From assembly GCF_025685565.1 (NCBI RefSeq), contig NZ_JAGSYE010000002.1:806001-870000 (forward strand): a stretch of 64,000 nucleotides of DNA, written 5' to 3'. Source of the DNA: Granulicella aggregans (lineage in GTDB: Bacteria; Acidobacteriota; Terriglobia; Terriglobales; Acidobacteriaceae). Below the pieces are notes generated by a model. That model did not search any database and had not been told where the DNA came from. It saw only the letters and a program-made list of their open reading frames with translations. Numbering within the stretch: the stretch's first letter is position 1; each line of letters starts with the position of its first letter. Below are positions 18,341 to 28,429 of the stretch, one piece after another. Made by a program: the position numbers and the translations under genes.

Positions 18341-20488
18341 ATGCCTTACACACTCTTGCCCGGCAAACCTTACCCGCTTGGGGCAAATGTGACTGCGAAG
18401 GGAACAAACTTCGCAATCTACTCCGAGCATGCCACATCGGTGCAACTGTGCCTGTTTGACGAGAACGGCAACCAGACCGAGTGTATCAACCTGCGCGAGC
18501 GTACGGCCTTTGTCTGGCACGGGCTCGTCCGCGGCATTACAGCGGGTCAGATGTACGGCTATCGCATCGATGGGCCATGGGAGCCTGAGCAGGGATATCG
18601 GTTCAACCCTTCGAAGCTGCTCGTCGACCCGTATGCGAAGGCCATCTCCGGACAGGTCGACTGGAAGGCGCCGATCTTCGCGCACCGGGTGGAAGACAAT
18701 AACGACCTTGTCCGCTGCGACCGCGACGACGCCTATGGCATCCCCAAGTCGGTCGTCATCGACTCCGCGTTCAACTGGGGCAAAGACTGTGCGCCGCAAA
18801 CTCCTCTCTCAGAGTCTGTCATCTACGAGATGCACGTAAAGGGTTTTTCCATCCGAAATCCCGAGGTGCCGAAGAGGCTGCGCGGAACGTACGCTGGCGT
18901 CAGTCATCCAGCCAGCATCAAGTATCTGAAGAAGCTCGGCGTCACGGCTGTAGAGTTGCTACCCATCCATCACTTCATCGATGATGGACGGCTGCTGGAT
19001 CAGGGTCTGAGCAACTATTGGGGCTACAACACGCTCGGCTTCTTCGCGCCAATGCCGCGCTACTGTGCCTGCGGTGACACCGGGGGCCAGGTCGACGAGT
19101 TCAAGCAGATGGTGAAGAACCTGCACGCCGCGGGTATCGAGGTGATTCTGGACGTGGTGTACAACCATACCTGCGAAGGCAACCGGTTCGGCCCGATGCT
19201 CTCGTTCAAGGGAGTCTGCAATACGACTTACTACCGGGCCGTACAGGAACAACCGCGCTATTACATGGACTACACCGGCACGGGCAACACGCTGAACGTA
19301 AGGAATCCTCAGGTGTTGAAGCTGATCATGGACTCCCTGCGCTACTGGGTCACGGAGATGCACGTCGACGGCTTCCGCTTCGATCTTGCCTCGACGCTGG
19401 CCCGCGAGTTGCACGCAGTGAGCAAGCTTTCGAGTTTCTTCGATACGATCCACCAGGACCCGACACTCGCCGATGTGAAGCTGATCGCGGAGCCGTGGGA
19501 CGTGGGCGAAGGCGGCTACCAGGTCGGCAACTTTCCTGTCCTTTGGGCGGAGTGGAACGGCAAGTATCGCGACACGGTGCGCCGGTTCTGGAAGGGCGAT
19601 GCGGGCCAGCTATCGGATCTCGCGTTTCGCCTGACGGGATCGAGTGACCTCTATCAGTTCGATGGCCGCAAACCATACGCCAGCATCAACTTCGTCACAG
19701 CGCACGATGGATTTACGCTCTGCGATCTGGTGAGCTACAACGAGAAGCACAACGAAGCCAACGGCGAGAACAACCAGGATGGAGCGAACGACAACGATAG
19801 CTGGAACATGGGCGCGGAGGGCGTCACCGACGATCCCGCGATCAACATCCTGCGCGAACGGCAGATGCGCAACATGCTTACCACACTTCTCCTGAGCCAG
19901 GGAGTCCCGATGATCTCCGGCGGCGATGAGGTAGGGCGCTCGCAGCGCGGCAACAACAACGCGTACTGCCAGGACAACGAAGTCTCCTGGTACGACTGGA
20001 AGCTGGATGAACCGCGCAAGCGCCTGCTTGCCTTCACAACGAAGCTGATCCAATTGCGCCGCGATCATCCCAACCTGCATCGGCGCAAGTTCTTTCAGGA
20101 CCGCGAGATTCGCAACACCGAAGGCACCAGCGCTGTGCATGATCTCGTATGGCTTGGCACCGATGGCAACTTCCTCTCCAACAAGGCATGGAACACAGAG
20201 TGGAACCGGTCACTGGCCTTCCTGTTGAATGGCAATACCCTGCAGGTCACCGACGATGATGGTGTCCCGGTAGTCGACGATAGCTTTCTCATCATGGTGA
20301 ACGCTGCCCACGAAGGCGTAGAGTTCACTCTTCCAGCAACGCCCTTCGGAGGGCATTGGCACTGTCTCATCTCGACCGAAAACATCGAAGACCCATTTGC
20401 GACGACTGAGGTGGGCGAGAAGGTAATCCTCGGAGGCCGGTCGATGACGGTGCTCTGCGCGCCTCGCAGCAACACGCAGATCTTCTAG
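18341..20488 (+). CDS. glgX: Glycogen debranching enzyme, isoamylase type
   Basis: The protein has 715 residues. An N-terminal CBM48 domain (about 1-150) is followed by a GH13 barrel. [19 protein letters not shown] (nucleophile Asp), [16 protein letters not shown] (acid Glu) and [10 protein letters not shown] (third Asp) are the catalytic blocks. It hydrolyses alpha-1,6 branches in glycogen limit dextrins or maltodextrins. ATG 18341 is chosen because GAGGAG lies at 18331-18336; an in-frame codon 12 bases upstream is less likely. No other glycogen gene is next to it. It converges on the metal-efflux operon with only 9 bases between stops. Confidence 0.94.
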   Translation: MPYTLLPGKPYPLGANVTAKGTNFAIYSEHATSVQLCLFDENGNQTECINLRERTAFVWHGLVRGITAGQMYGYRIDGPWEPEQGYRFNPSKLLVDPYAKAISGQVDWKAPIFAHRVEDNNDLVRCDRDDAYGIPKSVVIDSAFNWGKDCAPQTPLSESVIYEMHVKGFSIRNPEVPKRLRGTYAGVSHPASIKYLKKLGVTAVELLPIHHFIDDGRLLDQGLSNYWGYNTLGFFAPMPRYCACGDTGGQVDEFKQMVKNLHAAGIEVILDVVYNHTCEGNRFGPMLSFKGVCNTTYYRAVQEQPRYYMDYTGTGNTLNVRNPQVLKLIMDSLRYWVTEMHVDGFRFDLASTLARELHAVSKLSSFFDTIHQDPTLADVKLIAEPWDVGEGGYQVGNFPVLWAEWNGKYRDTVRRFWKGDAGQLSDLAFRLTGSSDLYQFDGRKPYASINFVTAHDGFTLCDLVSYNEKHNEANGENNQDGANDNDSWNMGAEGVTDDPAINILRERQMRNMLTTLLLSQGVPMISGGDEVGRSQRGNNNAYCQDNEVSWYDWKLDEPRKRLLAFTTKLIQLRRDHPNLHRRKFFQDREIRNTEGTSAVHDLVWLGTDGNFLSNKAWNTEWNRSLAFLLNGNTLQVTDDDGVPVVDDSFLIMVNAAHEGVEFTLPATPFGGHWHCLISTENIEDPFATTEVGEKVILGGRSMTVLCAPRSNTQIF

Positions 20489-20497
20489 CGGGACAGG

Positions 20498-23400
20498 TTA
20501 GTCGAACTCGCCTTCGGGCTCGGGAAGAACGTCGTTCGGGCCCGCGATCCATACATAGAGCGTGGGCAACAGGAACAGGCTGATGATGAGGTCGGAGATG
20601 AGACCGCCGACGATCACCACAGCGAAGGGTCGCTGGGAGTCTGAACCGATACCATGCGAGGTCGCTGCCGGAAGCAGGCCGAGAGTGGCGACCAGCATGG
20701 TCATCATGATGGGACGCAGGCGAAGCACTGCGCCATCGACAGCGGAGTCTTCGATGGAGTGGCCGCGCACGCGCATCTGGTTAATGTACTCAAGCATGAT
20801 GACACCGGTTTGCACGGACACGCCGAAGAGTGCAAGGAAGCCGACACCAGACGAAACACTGAAGTTGGTGTGCGTAACCAGGAGGGCAAGGGTGCCACCG
20901 ATAGGGGCAATAACTACGTTTGCCATGATCAGCATCGACCACTTCAGCGAACCGAACATCATGTACAGGATGAAGAAGATCAGTCCGATGGTAATGGGGA
21001 CGACGATGGCAAGGCGCTTGGCGGAGCGCTTCTGGCTAGCGTACTCTCCGGCCCAGTCGAGCGAGTAGCCGGGAGGCAGTTTGACCTCTTTAGTGACCTT
21101 GTCGATGGCCTCTTCGACCGCACCGCCAAGATCGCGGCCACGGACGCTGTACTTGATGGCAACGTAGCGCGAGTTGCTTTCGCGATAGATCTCGGAGGCC
21201 CCGTCGGCGAGAACAGGCTTGGTGAGCTGCGCCAGCGAGACGCGCTCGCCGCTGGGAGAGACCAGCCTTACATTTTCGATAGCCTCCGCGCTGTCACGAT
21301 ACTTCTGGGCGTAACGGGGCACGACGTCGTAGCGTGCCTCGCCGTCGAGGACCTGAGTGACGGCGTTACCGCCGACGGCGGTCTGGATCGCATCCTGCAC
21401 GTCGGAGACGTTGATGCCGAAGCGAGCGGCCGCTGCGCGGTCCACGGTGAAGTTCAGGTTCGGCTGGCCGATGACTCGGAAGAGACCAAGGTCTTGAATG
21501 CCCTTGATCTTGCTCATCACGCCGACGATCTCGTCGCCCTTCTTTTCGAGCGTCTTCAGGTCGTCGCCATAGACCTTGACGGCGAGTTCGCCCTTGACGC
21601 CGCTGACCGCCTCTTCCATGTTGTCGGAGATGGGCTGCGAGAAGTTCCAGATGATGCCGGGCATCTTCTCGAGTTCTCGGTCCATCGCGGAGATCAGCTC
21701 TTCCTTGTTCTCGTGAAAGACCGGGCGCCAATCTTTCTTCTGCTTCAGGTCGACGAAGTATTCGGTGTCGAAGAAGCCGGTGGTATCCGTGCCGTCGTCC
21801 GGACGGCCGACCTGGCTGACAACGTCCTTCGCCTCGGGAAAGTTTGCCAGGACCTGCCGCGCCTGGGTCATCACTCGAATACCCTCGGTCGGGCCAGTGC
21901 TGGGGGCGAGAGTGCCGCGAACCCAGACTGCGCCTTCGTCGAGGTGCGGCAGAAACTCGGAACCGATGACGCCGCCTTCGGCGAGAAAGAGCGCGAGGCA
22001 GAGGCCTGCGAGCGTGGCTCCAACGACGATCCAGCGTGACTCGACCGCCCAGAGAGCCGCGCTGCGATAGTGCTTGGTCAGAAACTCCATGACCGGGTTG
22101 TGCCACTCCTTCGCTCCGTTCTTGAAAAGGAAAGTGGAGAGCACGGGGGCGAGAAACATGGAGAAGATGAGAGCGCCGAGCAGAGCGAAGGCGACCGTCC
22201 AGGCCATGGGGCGGAAGAGGCGGCCTTCCACCTGCTGCAGGGTGAAGATGGGAAGGTAGGCAGTGATGATGATGCCGATGGCGTAGAAGACGGGTCGCTG
22301 GACCTCATGCGCGGCCTCGCGCACGACGTCCATGGTGGAGCGCGGTTCGTCATGCTTGCGGTTCATGTGGCGGACGATGTTTTCGACCATTACGACCGCG
22401 CCATCGACGACCATACCGAAGTCCAGCGCACCAAGCGAGAGCAGGTTTGCGGGAATGTGATTCAGGTTGAGACAGATCGATGCGAAGAGCAGCGAGAACG
22501 GAATGGTGAGCGCGACGATAAGCGCGCCGCGAGCGTTGCCAAGGAAGAGAAAGAGGATGATCATCACGAGGATGATTCCCTCTGTCAGGTTGTGCAGCAC
22601 GGTGTGGGTCGTGAGATGGACGAGATCATCTCGGTCGAGGAACGGGACGACCTTCACGCCGGGCGGCAATAACCCCTGCTTCGCGGCGACAGCGGGTTCT
22701 GACGAATGAAAGAAAGGAAACTCCCCGTCGAAGTGGGCGGGAACCGCGGGCTTCGCGTCGATGCCGTTCAACTCGGTCACCTTAGCGTGGATGTTATCCA
22801 GTACCTCGTCGGAATTGGCCCCCTTCTGTAGGAGCACAATGCCTTCGACCACATCGGGGTCGTCCACCACGACGCCATCGTTGCGGCGAATCGCTTTGCC
22901 GATCTGGCCTAGGCGGATCTTGGCTCCCTGCTCTACGGTAGCGATGTCGCGGATACGAAGCGCGGTGCCGCTCTGCGTCTTGATGACGGTGTTGGCGATG
23001 TCGTTGACGTTGGTGAACAGGCCCACCGCCTGGACGTTGATGGCCTGTTCGCCCTCTTCAATGAAGCTACCGCCAGCGTTGACGTTGTTGTTCGTCAACT
23101 GCTGCTCGACCTGACCGATAGTGAGGCCGTAGGAGATGAGCTTGTCGGGATCGATGCGAACCTGGTACTCGCGCGTGATGCCGCCAAAGCTGGAGACATC
23201 GACGACGCCCGGGACCGACTTGAACTGCTTCTCGAGCGTCCAGTCTTCGAGCGACTTCAACGCCATGTTGTCGTAGCTAGGGTTCTTACTGGTCAGGGTG
23301 TACCAGTAGATCTGTCCGACGGGGCTCCAGTCGGTTCCAATCTGGGGAGTCAGGCCCGTTGGTAGAGTGACCTGTGAGATGCGCTCCAGAACCTTCTCGC

Positions 23401-23716
23401 GGTTCCAGTCGTTGGTGGACTCATCGTCGAAGATCAGCATCACGCTCGAGAGGCCTGCGAGCGTGGTGGAACGGAGATGCGTCAGATGCGGGATGCCGTT
23501 CATCTGGATCTCGACCGGAACAGTGATCTGCTTTTCTACGTCTTCCGCCGAGCGACCGGGCCACTGCGTGATGATCTGGACGTAGTTGTTCGCGACGTCG
23601 GGATACGCCTCAACGGGAAGCGCGCGGAACGAGATGATGCCCCAGACGAAGAGAAGAATCGCCAAGATGAGGACAAGAAATCGGTTCTTGAGCGCGAAAT
23701 CTACGAGCGATCCCAT
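20498..23716 (-). CDS. czcA: Heavy-metal efflux RND pump, CzcA type
   Basis: The protein has 1072 residues with the RND layout: one N-terminal helix, a large periplasmic loop, helices around residues 345-540, a second loop, and a final helix bundle. The proton-relay segment LDFGMVVDGAVVMVENIVRH is the heavy-metal-efflux signature. Its wording is closer to the cobalt/zinc/cadmium/nickel group than to copper/silver CusA. The start overlaps the stop of czcB by one base (TAATG), so the two are translationally coupled. It forms a tripartite pump with the adaptor and outer-membrane channel upstream. The metal is an inference from motif class. Confidence 0.93.
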   Translation of the reverse strand: MGSLVDFALKNRFLVLILAILLFVWGIISFRALPVEAYPDVANNYVQIITQWPGRSAEDVEKQITVPVEIQMNGIPHLTHLRSTTLAGLSSVMLIFDDESTNDWNREKVLERISQVTLPTGLTPQIGTDWSPVGQIYWYTLTSKNPSYDNMALKSLEDWTLEKQFKSVPGVVDVSSFGGITREYQVRIDPDKLISYGLTIGQVEQQLTNNNVNAGGSFIEEGEQAINVQAVGLFTNVNDIANTVIKTQSGTALRIRDIATVEQGAKIRLGQIGKAIRRNDGVVVDDPDVVEGIVLLQKGANSDEVLDNIHAKVTELNGIDAKPAVPAHFDGEFPFFHSSEPAVAAKQGLLPPGVKVVPFLDRDDLVHLTTHTVLHNLTEGIILVMIILFLFLGNARGALIVALTIPFSLLFASICLNLNHIPANLLSLGALDFGMVVDGAVVMVENIVRHMNRKHDEPRSTMDVVREAAHEVQRPVFYAIGIIITAYLPIFTLQQVEGRLFRPMAWTVAFALLGALIFSMFLAPVLSTFLFKNGAKEWHNPVMEFLTKHYRSAALWAVESRWIVVGATLAGLCLALFLAEGGVIGSEFLPHLDEGAVWVRGTLAPSTGPTEGIRVMTQARQVLANFPEAKDVVSQVGRPDDGTDTTGFFDTEYFVDLKQKKDWRPVFHENKEELISAMDRELEKMPGIIWNFSQPISDNMEEAVSGVKGELAVKVYGDDLKTLEKKGDEIVGVMSKIKGIQDLGLFRVIGQPNLNFTVDRAAAARFGINVSDVQDAIQTAVGGNAVTQVLDGEARYDVVPRYAQKYRDSAEAIENVRLVSPSGERVSLAQLTKPVLADGASEIYRESNSRYVAIKYSVRGRDLGGAVEEAIDKVTKEVKLPPGYSLDWAGEYASQKRSAKRLAIVVPITIGLIFFILYMMFGSLKWSMLIMANVVIAPIGGTLALLVTHTNFSVSSGVGFLALFGVSVQTGVIMLEYINQMRVRGHSIEDSAVDGAVLRLRPIMMTMLVATLGLLPAATSHGIGSDSQRPFAVVIVGGLISDLIISLFLLPTLYVWIAGPNDVLPEPEGEFD

Positions 23717-24855
23717 TATTGCGTCACCGTGCTCTGAAGTTCGAGGGCGTTGGTTGCGACCATCTTGCCTGCCGGCAGGCCTTGAACGACCTGGAGGTTA
23801 CCTGGGAGAATCGCTCCAGCAGTCACCTTGGTCAGGGCGAACTGGGCCTGGCCGGTCGCAACGTAGACGAAGTCTTGATCGTGCAGGTGCGCGATGGCCG
23901 AGGCCGGAACAACGACATGGGGCTCCTGCTTCTGCGCCTGGAACGATGCGGTCACGAACATCCCGATCTTCATGAAGCCGGGGTTCTTGACCTGCACGCG
24001 GACCTTGGCGGTGCGGATGTTCGGATCGAGGATCGGGTCGATCTCACTAATGCGGCCGGTGACGACCTTGTCCGTGTAAGCGTTGAAGTGAATCGTGGCT
24101 TCCTGTCCGACGGCGAGGTTGGGGAGCTGATTCTCATAGACATCGCAAACGATCCATACGTCGTCAATGTTCGCGATGGTGAAGAGATTGGGGGCGTTGT
24201 CGAGTGTCTTGACGCCGGCGGACTGGACGATGTTTTGCTCGATGATGACACCGGTCGCGGGCGCGAAGACGTCAACGGCGCCAGTCGGCTGCTTGAGGTC
24301 CTTGGCTCCAAGAAGCCTAAGGTGCTCCGCCGAGGTCTCGACGTCGACGACTGCCTTGTCCTCGGTGTCCTGGGCGATTTCGAGGGCGCTCTGCGAGATC
24401 GCCCCCTTGCTGTAGAGGAGCTTGGAGCGATCGAACTGCACCTTGGCGAGCGCCTCATCGGCGACGGCCTTGCGGTAGTCCGAGTACGCCCCTTCGATAT
24501 CGCTGCTCTGCACCGTGAATAGCTTCTGTCCCTTGTGGACGAAGTCGCCGATGTGAGCGTAGATTGCGACAACGCGGCCTGAGGCGAGCGAGATGACCGG
24601 GATGACATGGGTCACATCGGGCTGCACCTGCCCGGTAACGCTCATCGACGAAGCCATCATCTGTGTTGCCGCCGTGGCCAGCGGAAACTGCTCAGGATGG
24701 TCGACGTGGACAGTGTTAATGTCCTGCGCCTGCTCGACCTTCAGCGGCCCGGGTGCCTCATCCTTTATGTCGGCTTTTTTCTCGCAGCCGGCCGCTGAAA
24801 GAAGCATCAGGACCACGCCCGCGCTTGCGGCAGCCGAAGCAAACTTGTTTCTCAT
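23716..24855 (-). CDS. czcB: RND efflux periplasmic adaptor, lipoprotein
   Basis: The protein has 379 residues. A lipobox (LLSAAGC) near residue 25 predicts membrane anchoring. Barrel-sandwich, coiled-coil hairpin and beta-barrel segments follow in the usual membrane-fusion-protein order, with GRVVAIYAHIGDFVHKGQKL as the lipoyl half-motif. There is no histidine-rich N-terminus like that of some CzcB proteins. ATG 24855 overlaps the czcC stop as TGATG; a GTG one codon earlier is also possible. The protein bridges CzcA to the outer-membrane channel. Confidence 0.9.
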   Translation of the reverse strand: MRNKFASAAASAGVVLMLLSAAGCEKKADIKDEAPGPLKVEQAQDINTVHVDHPEQFPLATAATQMMASSMSVTGQVQPDVTHVIPVISLASGRVVAIYAHIGDFVHKGQKLFTVQSSDIEGAYSDYRKAVADEALAKVQFDRSKLLYSKGAISQSALEIAQDTEDKAVVDVETSAEHLRLLGAKDLKQPTGAVDVFAPATGVIIEQNIVQSAGVKTLDNAPNLFTIANIDDVWIVCDVYENQLPNLAVGQEATIHFNAYTDKVVTGRISEIDPILDPNIRTAKVRVQVKNPGFMKIGMFVTASFQAQKQEPHVVVPASAIAHLHDQDFVYVATGQAQFALTKVTAGAILPGNLQVVQGLPAGKMVATNALELQSTVTQ

Positions 24856-26159
24856 CACGGAAGCACCTCTTGTCCTACGGCTTCATTCATCTGTGCAGCG
24901 GCGGTGAGGTACGCTCCCAACAGGTTCACATATCCCAACTGGATGTTGCGATAGTCGGCCTGCGCCTGCAGGAAGTCCAGCAGAGACGCCCCGCCATGCT
25001 GGTAAGAGAACGAGATGGTATCGCGCACACTCAATGCCTGCTTCAAATACTTGTCTTTATAGGGGCGCAGCAGCTTCAATTGACTGTCGACCGTGGCATA
25101 AGCCGAGTCGACATCCGCGAAGACCTGCGCACGGGCGGCTTCAGCCTGCTGCTGCTGCAGGTCGATATCCAGCAGCGTGCGCTGCTTCTCGCCCTGATTG
25201 CGATCGAAGATTCGCAGCGGCACGTTGACGCTGAAGCCGATGTAACTGTTCAGCGGATTGGGTTGGTGCGCGGCATCGACGCCAAAAGTGGGATCGGTCG
25301 AGCCGTTCGCGATCGCGAGCCGGTGATCGATCTTCGCCTTCTCCACAGTCTGCAACGCGGCGAGCAGGTCCGGACGTTCCGAGATCGCCTGTTGGTGATA
25401 TTGATCGAGCGGCTGCAGTGCGTCGGCAAACTCATAAGGGCCGGTCACATCGAACTGGTCGACCGGAGTGCGGTCGTTGATCAACTGGAGCAGTTGAATC
25501 TTGGCCGTGCGGACGTTGACGTCGGCGGTCTCGTTGTCCTGTTCGTATTGAACGCGGCCGAGCTCCAACCGGTCGAGATCCACCTGTGCGATATCGCCTG
25601 CGTGGAAGCGGTCCCGGCTGACATCGAGAACATGGTCGTAGTACGAAAGGTTTTCGCTCGTCAACGCGAGCACAGCCTTCGCCTGCAGCGTCTGCACAAA
25701 GGCCTGGCGCAGAGAGTACGTCAATGTCCGCTGAAGGTCGGTCTGGTTCGAGATGGCGATCTTCGTTCCCTGCTTGGCGCTGTCGGTGCGCAGTTCGCGC
25801 TTGTGGTCGCGCTCATGCAGGTAGTTGAAGGTGATGTTCGGATAGGCCTGCGAGAGCGGCTGGTAGGGATTGCTGTGAAAGAGGGTGAGTTGGTCGACCT
25901 GCGCGCCGAAGGTCGGGTTGGGCCGAAGGTGTGCGGTGATCTCCTGAGCTCGCGACTCATCGATGGCGATAGCGCCAGCGCGTAAAGTCGGGTTGGCGGC
26001 GCGGAAGCGATCCTGCACCTGCTGCCAGCTCAAGGCGAGAGGAGATGCAGGTGGCTGAAGCTGGGCTGGCGCTTGGGACGGCTGCTGCGCTGTCGCTACA
26101 GCGCCAACGAGCCAAAGGCAACCCGACACCGCGCCAATGCGGACGCTCGAACTAAACAA
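24855..26159 (-). CDS. czcC: RND efflux outer-membrane channel, TolC family
   Basis: The protein has 434 residues with a signal peptide ending near VATAQQ. Two outer-membrane efflux (OEP) repeats of long helices with intervening strands follow, at about 45-225 and 240-425. It heads the leftward czcCBA operon and overlaps czcB by one base. Its upstream gap of 185 bases faces a divergent histidine kinase, which may or may not control it. There is no lipobox, so unlike several CzcC/CusC proteins it is probably not acylated. Confidence 0.88.
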   Translation of the reverse strand: MFSSSVRIGAVSGCLWLVGAVATAQQPSQAPAQLQPPASPLALSWQQVQDRFRAANPTLRAGAIAIDESRAQEITAHLRPNPTFGAQVDQLTLFHSNPYQPLSQAYPNITFNYLHERDHKRELRTDSAKQGTKIAISNQTDLQRTLTYSLRQAFVQTLQAKAVLALTSENLSYYDHVLDVSRDRFHAGDIAQVDLDRLELGRVQYEQDNETADVNVRTAKIQLLQLINDRTPVDQFDVTGPYEFADALQPLDQYHQQAISERPDLLAALQTVEKAKIDHRLAIANGSTDPTFGVDAAHQPNPLNSYIGFSVNVPLRIFDRNQGEKQRTLLDIDLQQQQAEAARAQVFADVDSAYATVDSQLKLLRPYKDKYLKQALSVRDTISFSYQHGGASLLDFLQAQADYRNIQLGYVNLLGAYLTAAAQMNEAVGQEVLP

Positions 26160-26344
26160 TCTCTTTTCTCCGCAAGTACACGTATCGCCGTGAGTGTTGA
26201 ATCTTCATAGGTTAGCCAAGATCAGGATTGCATAAAAACCGTCAATTTTTCGTAAAGCCGGTACTATCTTTCGGTCAGTCGGAGCTATCAATCTCTACCG
26301 ACGCAATCGTCTGTCTGGAAGTCTCGGGCTGATACTCTGAAGCC

Positions 26345-27748
26345 GTGCGGGCATCCTTTCAATCCGCCGTTCGCTGGTTGCTTCTCAGCAGTAGCCGCCG
26401 TGCGTTGCTGGTGCGCGGGGCTGCGCTGATCGTTGCTATCTCGCTGGTCGATTGGAAGATCGCTGCGGAAGTTCCTCTGGGATTTCTTTACCTTTTCCCC
26501 ATTCTACTGGTAAGCCGCGTGCTGAAACGTCGCGAGATTCTGCTCGTGGCCCTGCTCTGCATGGGTCTGACGGAGCTGTTCGATGACATTCAGTGGACGC
26601 TCTTGTCGGGCCTTCCCCGCGATATGCTGTACTTCGCGGCGTTCGCTGGCATCGGGTCGTATGTTTATGAGGTACATCAGAACCGACTCACGGCTGCTGC
26701 CCATACAGACCGGCTCGAGGCAGAAGTGCTGGTGCGCCGCGGACTCGAGGAACAGCTCGAACACCTGATCGAGACGAGTCCGGTGGCCATTGTGAGCGCG
26801 GACGGTGGCGGCTGCATTCTTCTGGCGAACGAGGCAGCGCATCGCCTCTTCACCATGACGGAAGATTGCCGGGGCACTCCTATCGCCAAGCTGTTGCCGG
26901 CCTTTAACGTCATTCCTGGTCGACGGGACGCGGCCCAGGGATTTCGGACCCTTATGCAGTGCAAGGGCCACCGCGGGGACGGAAGCATCTTCATTGCGGA
27001 CGTGTGGTTTTCGACCTATACGACAAGCCTTGGTCCAAGAATCTCAGCGATGATCGTCGACTCCTCGGAAGACTTTCGCGACCGCGAAGAAGAAGGGTTG
27101 CACCAGCTGCTGTCGGGCTCGCGTATCGTCGCGGCTGCTCTTTCGCATGAGGTCCGCAACGTCTGCGGCGCGATTGCGATGGTCCACCAGAACCTCGTAC
27201 GCTGCGACGATATGCAGCACAACCGCGACTTTGAAGCTCTGGGCACACTGGTGCTGGCACTTGAAAAGATTGCGTCGATCGAGTTGGGTGAGGCGCCGGA
27301 GGTCGCGGTAAGTGTCCGGCTCGACTCGTTCATCGAAGAGTTGCGGATCGTCGTGGAGCCAACGCTCAAGGAGGCCGAGATCGAACTGTGCTGGGAGATT
27401 CCGGAGTCGTTGCCCACGGTCTGGGCCGATCGCCACAGCCTCATGCAGGTCTTTCTGAACCTCGTTCGGAATAGCGTGAGAGCGTTAGCATCGAACGCCG
27501 ACCCGAAGCTTGTCCTTCGCGTGAGCGAGACGCCGCAGTCGGTCAGGGTCGCGATCATCGACAACGGAGAAGGCGTGTCGCATCCGGAACTTCTATTTCG
27601 ACCATTCCAACCCCATTCGAAAGGGACCGGTCTCGGACTTTGCGTTTCGCGCGCGCTGATGCGTACACTTCACGGCGATCTGACTTATCAACCTTGCGAA
27701 GCGGGAGCGACATTTGTGGTGACTCTCGCACGCTCCGCCACGGCCTAG
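26345..27748 (+). CDS. Membrane sensor histidine kinase with PAS domain
   Basis: The protein has 467 residues. Three or four transmembrane helices cover residues 20-110. A PAS domain (about 138-245) includes HLIETSPVAIVSADGGG. The phosphoacceptor histidine is in AAALSHEVRN, an H-box variant. The ATP-binding domain shows NLVRNSVRAL (N box), IIDNGEGVS (G1) and GTGLGLCVSRALM (G2). The downstream response regulator starts 6 bases later and is its likely partner. The start is GTG 26345. It is divergent from the czc operon, so metal sensing is possible, but no metal-binding periplasmic loop is visible. Very little of the protein lies outside the membrane, which argues for an intramembrane or cytoplasmic signal. 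Confidence 0.88.
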   Translation: MRASFQSAVRWLLLSSSRRALLVRGAALIVAISLVDWKIAAEVPLGFLYLFPILLVSRVLKRREILLVALLCMGLTELFDDIQWTLLSGLPRDMLYFAAFAGIGSYVYEVHQNRLTAAAHTDRLEAEVLVRRGLEEQLEHLIETSPVAIVSADGGGCILLANEAAHRLFTMTEDCRGTPIAKLLPAFNVIPGRRDAAQGFRTLMQCKGHRGDGSIFIADVWFSTYTTSLGPRISAMIVDSSEDFRDREEEGLHQLLSGSRIVAAALSHEVRNVCGAIAMVHQNLVRCDDMQHNRDFEALGTLVLALEKIASIELGEAPEVAVSVRLDSFIEELRIVVEPTLKEAEIELCWEIPESLPTVWADRHSLMQVFLNLVRNSVRALASNADPKLVLRVSETPQSVRVAIIDNGEGVSHPELLFRPFQPHSKGTGLGLCVSRALMRTLHGDLTYQPCEAGATFVVTLARSATA

Positions 27749-27754
27749 GAAATT

Positions 27755-28426
27755 ATGCAGAACCACGATAAGATTCGGCTGCTTCTGCTCGACGATCACT
27801 CTCTGTTCCGCGAGAGCCTTGGCCGCCTGCTCCGTTCCGAACCGGATCTCGAGGTGATCGCCGACTTCCACTCTGCCGACGAGGCAGTTGCCGCGCTCGA
27901 GAAGATCAAGGTCGATGTCATCCTGCTGGACCATGATCTTGGCGAGAAGGATGGTCTTGCCGTCCTTGACGCCATAAAGACATCGCGATTTACGGGAAGG
28001 ATTCTCTTCGTTACCGCTGGGATGAGCGATGATGAGACACGGAGCGCGGCCCGCCGCGGCGCATCGGGAGTCTTTCTGAAACATAGTTCGCCTGCCGATC
28101 TGCTGAACGCTATTCGCCGGGTTGCGGCGGGCGAGCGGTGGTTCGACCGGAAGGCGCTTCAGGCGCTCTCGTTCGGAGATCGTGAAGCCGATCTTCAGCA
28201 CGGCAAAACTGATGGAGTTCCGCCGTTCAACCCCCGAGAGCAGAGCGTGCTTGATGAGATATACAGCGGCCTTACGAACAAGGAGATTGCGGCGAAGCTC
28301 AATATCTCCGAAGGATACGTAAAGGCGGTGCTGCAACAGCTCTTTGCGAAGACGGGCGTGCGCACTCGCAGCCAACTGGTCCGTATCGCGCTCGAGGCGC
28401 AGTTCGCACGGCGAACTGCTTCGTAG
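27755..28426 (+). CDS. NarL/FixJ-type response regulator
   Basis: The protein has 223 residues. The receiver domain has the acidic pair in LLLLDDHSLFRESL, the phosphoacceptor aspartate in VILLDHDLGEKDG, the threonine in LFVTAG and the lysine in FLKHSS. The C-terminal LuxR-type helix-turn-helix reads NPREQSVLDEIYSGLTNKEI then ISEGYVKAVLQQLFAKTGV. It is cotranscribed with the kinase and probably activated by it. NarL-type regulators bind inverted repeats upstream of target promoters; targets cannot be named from the sequence. It converges on the ABC permease gene with only 3 bases between stops. Confidence 0.92.
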   Translation: MQNHDKIRLLLLDDHSLFRESLGRLLRSEPDLEVIADFHSADEAVAALEKIKVDVILLDHDLGEKDGLAVLDAIKTSRFTGRILFVTAGMSDDETRSAARRGASGVFLKHSSPADLLNAIRRVAAGERWFDRKALQALSFGDREADLQHGKTDGVPPFNPREQSVLDEIYSGLTNKEIAAKLNISEGYVKAVLQQLFAKTGVRTRSQLVRIALEAQFARRTAS

Positions 28427-28429
28427 CGG

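Noticed and set aside
20654..22039. Plus-strand 461-residue open frame
   Set aside because: It is antisense to czcA, rich in Asp/Val/Gly/Arg shadow composition, with no domain motif.
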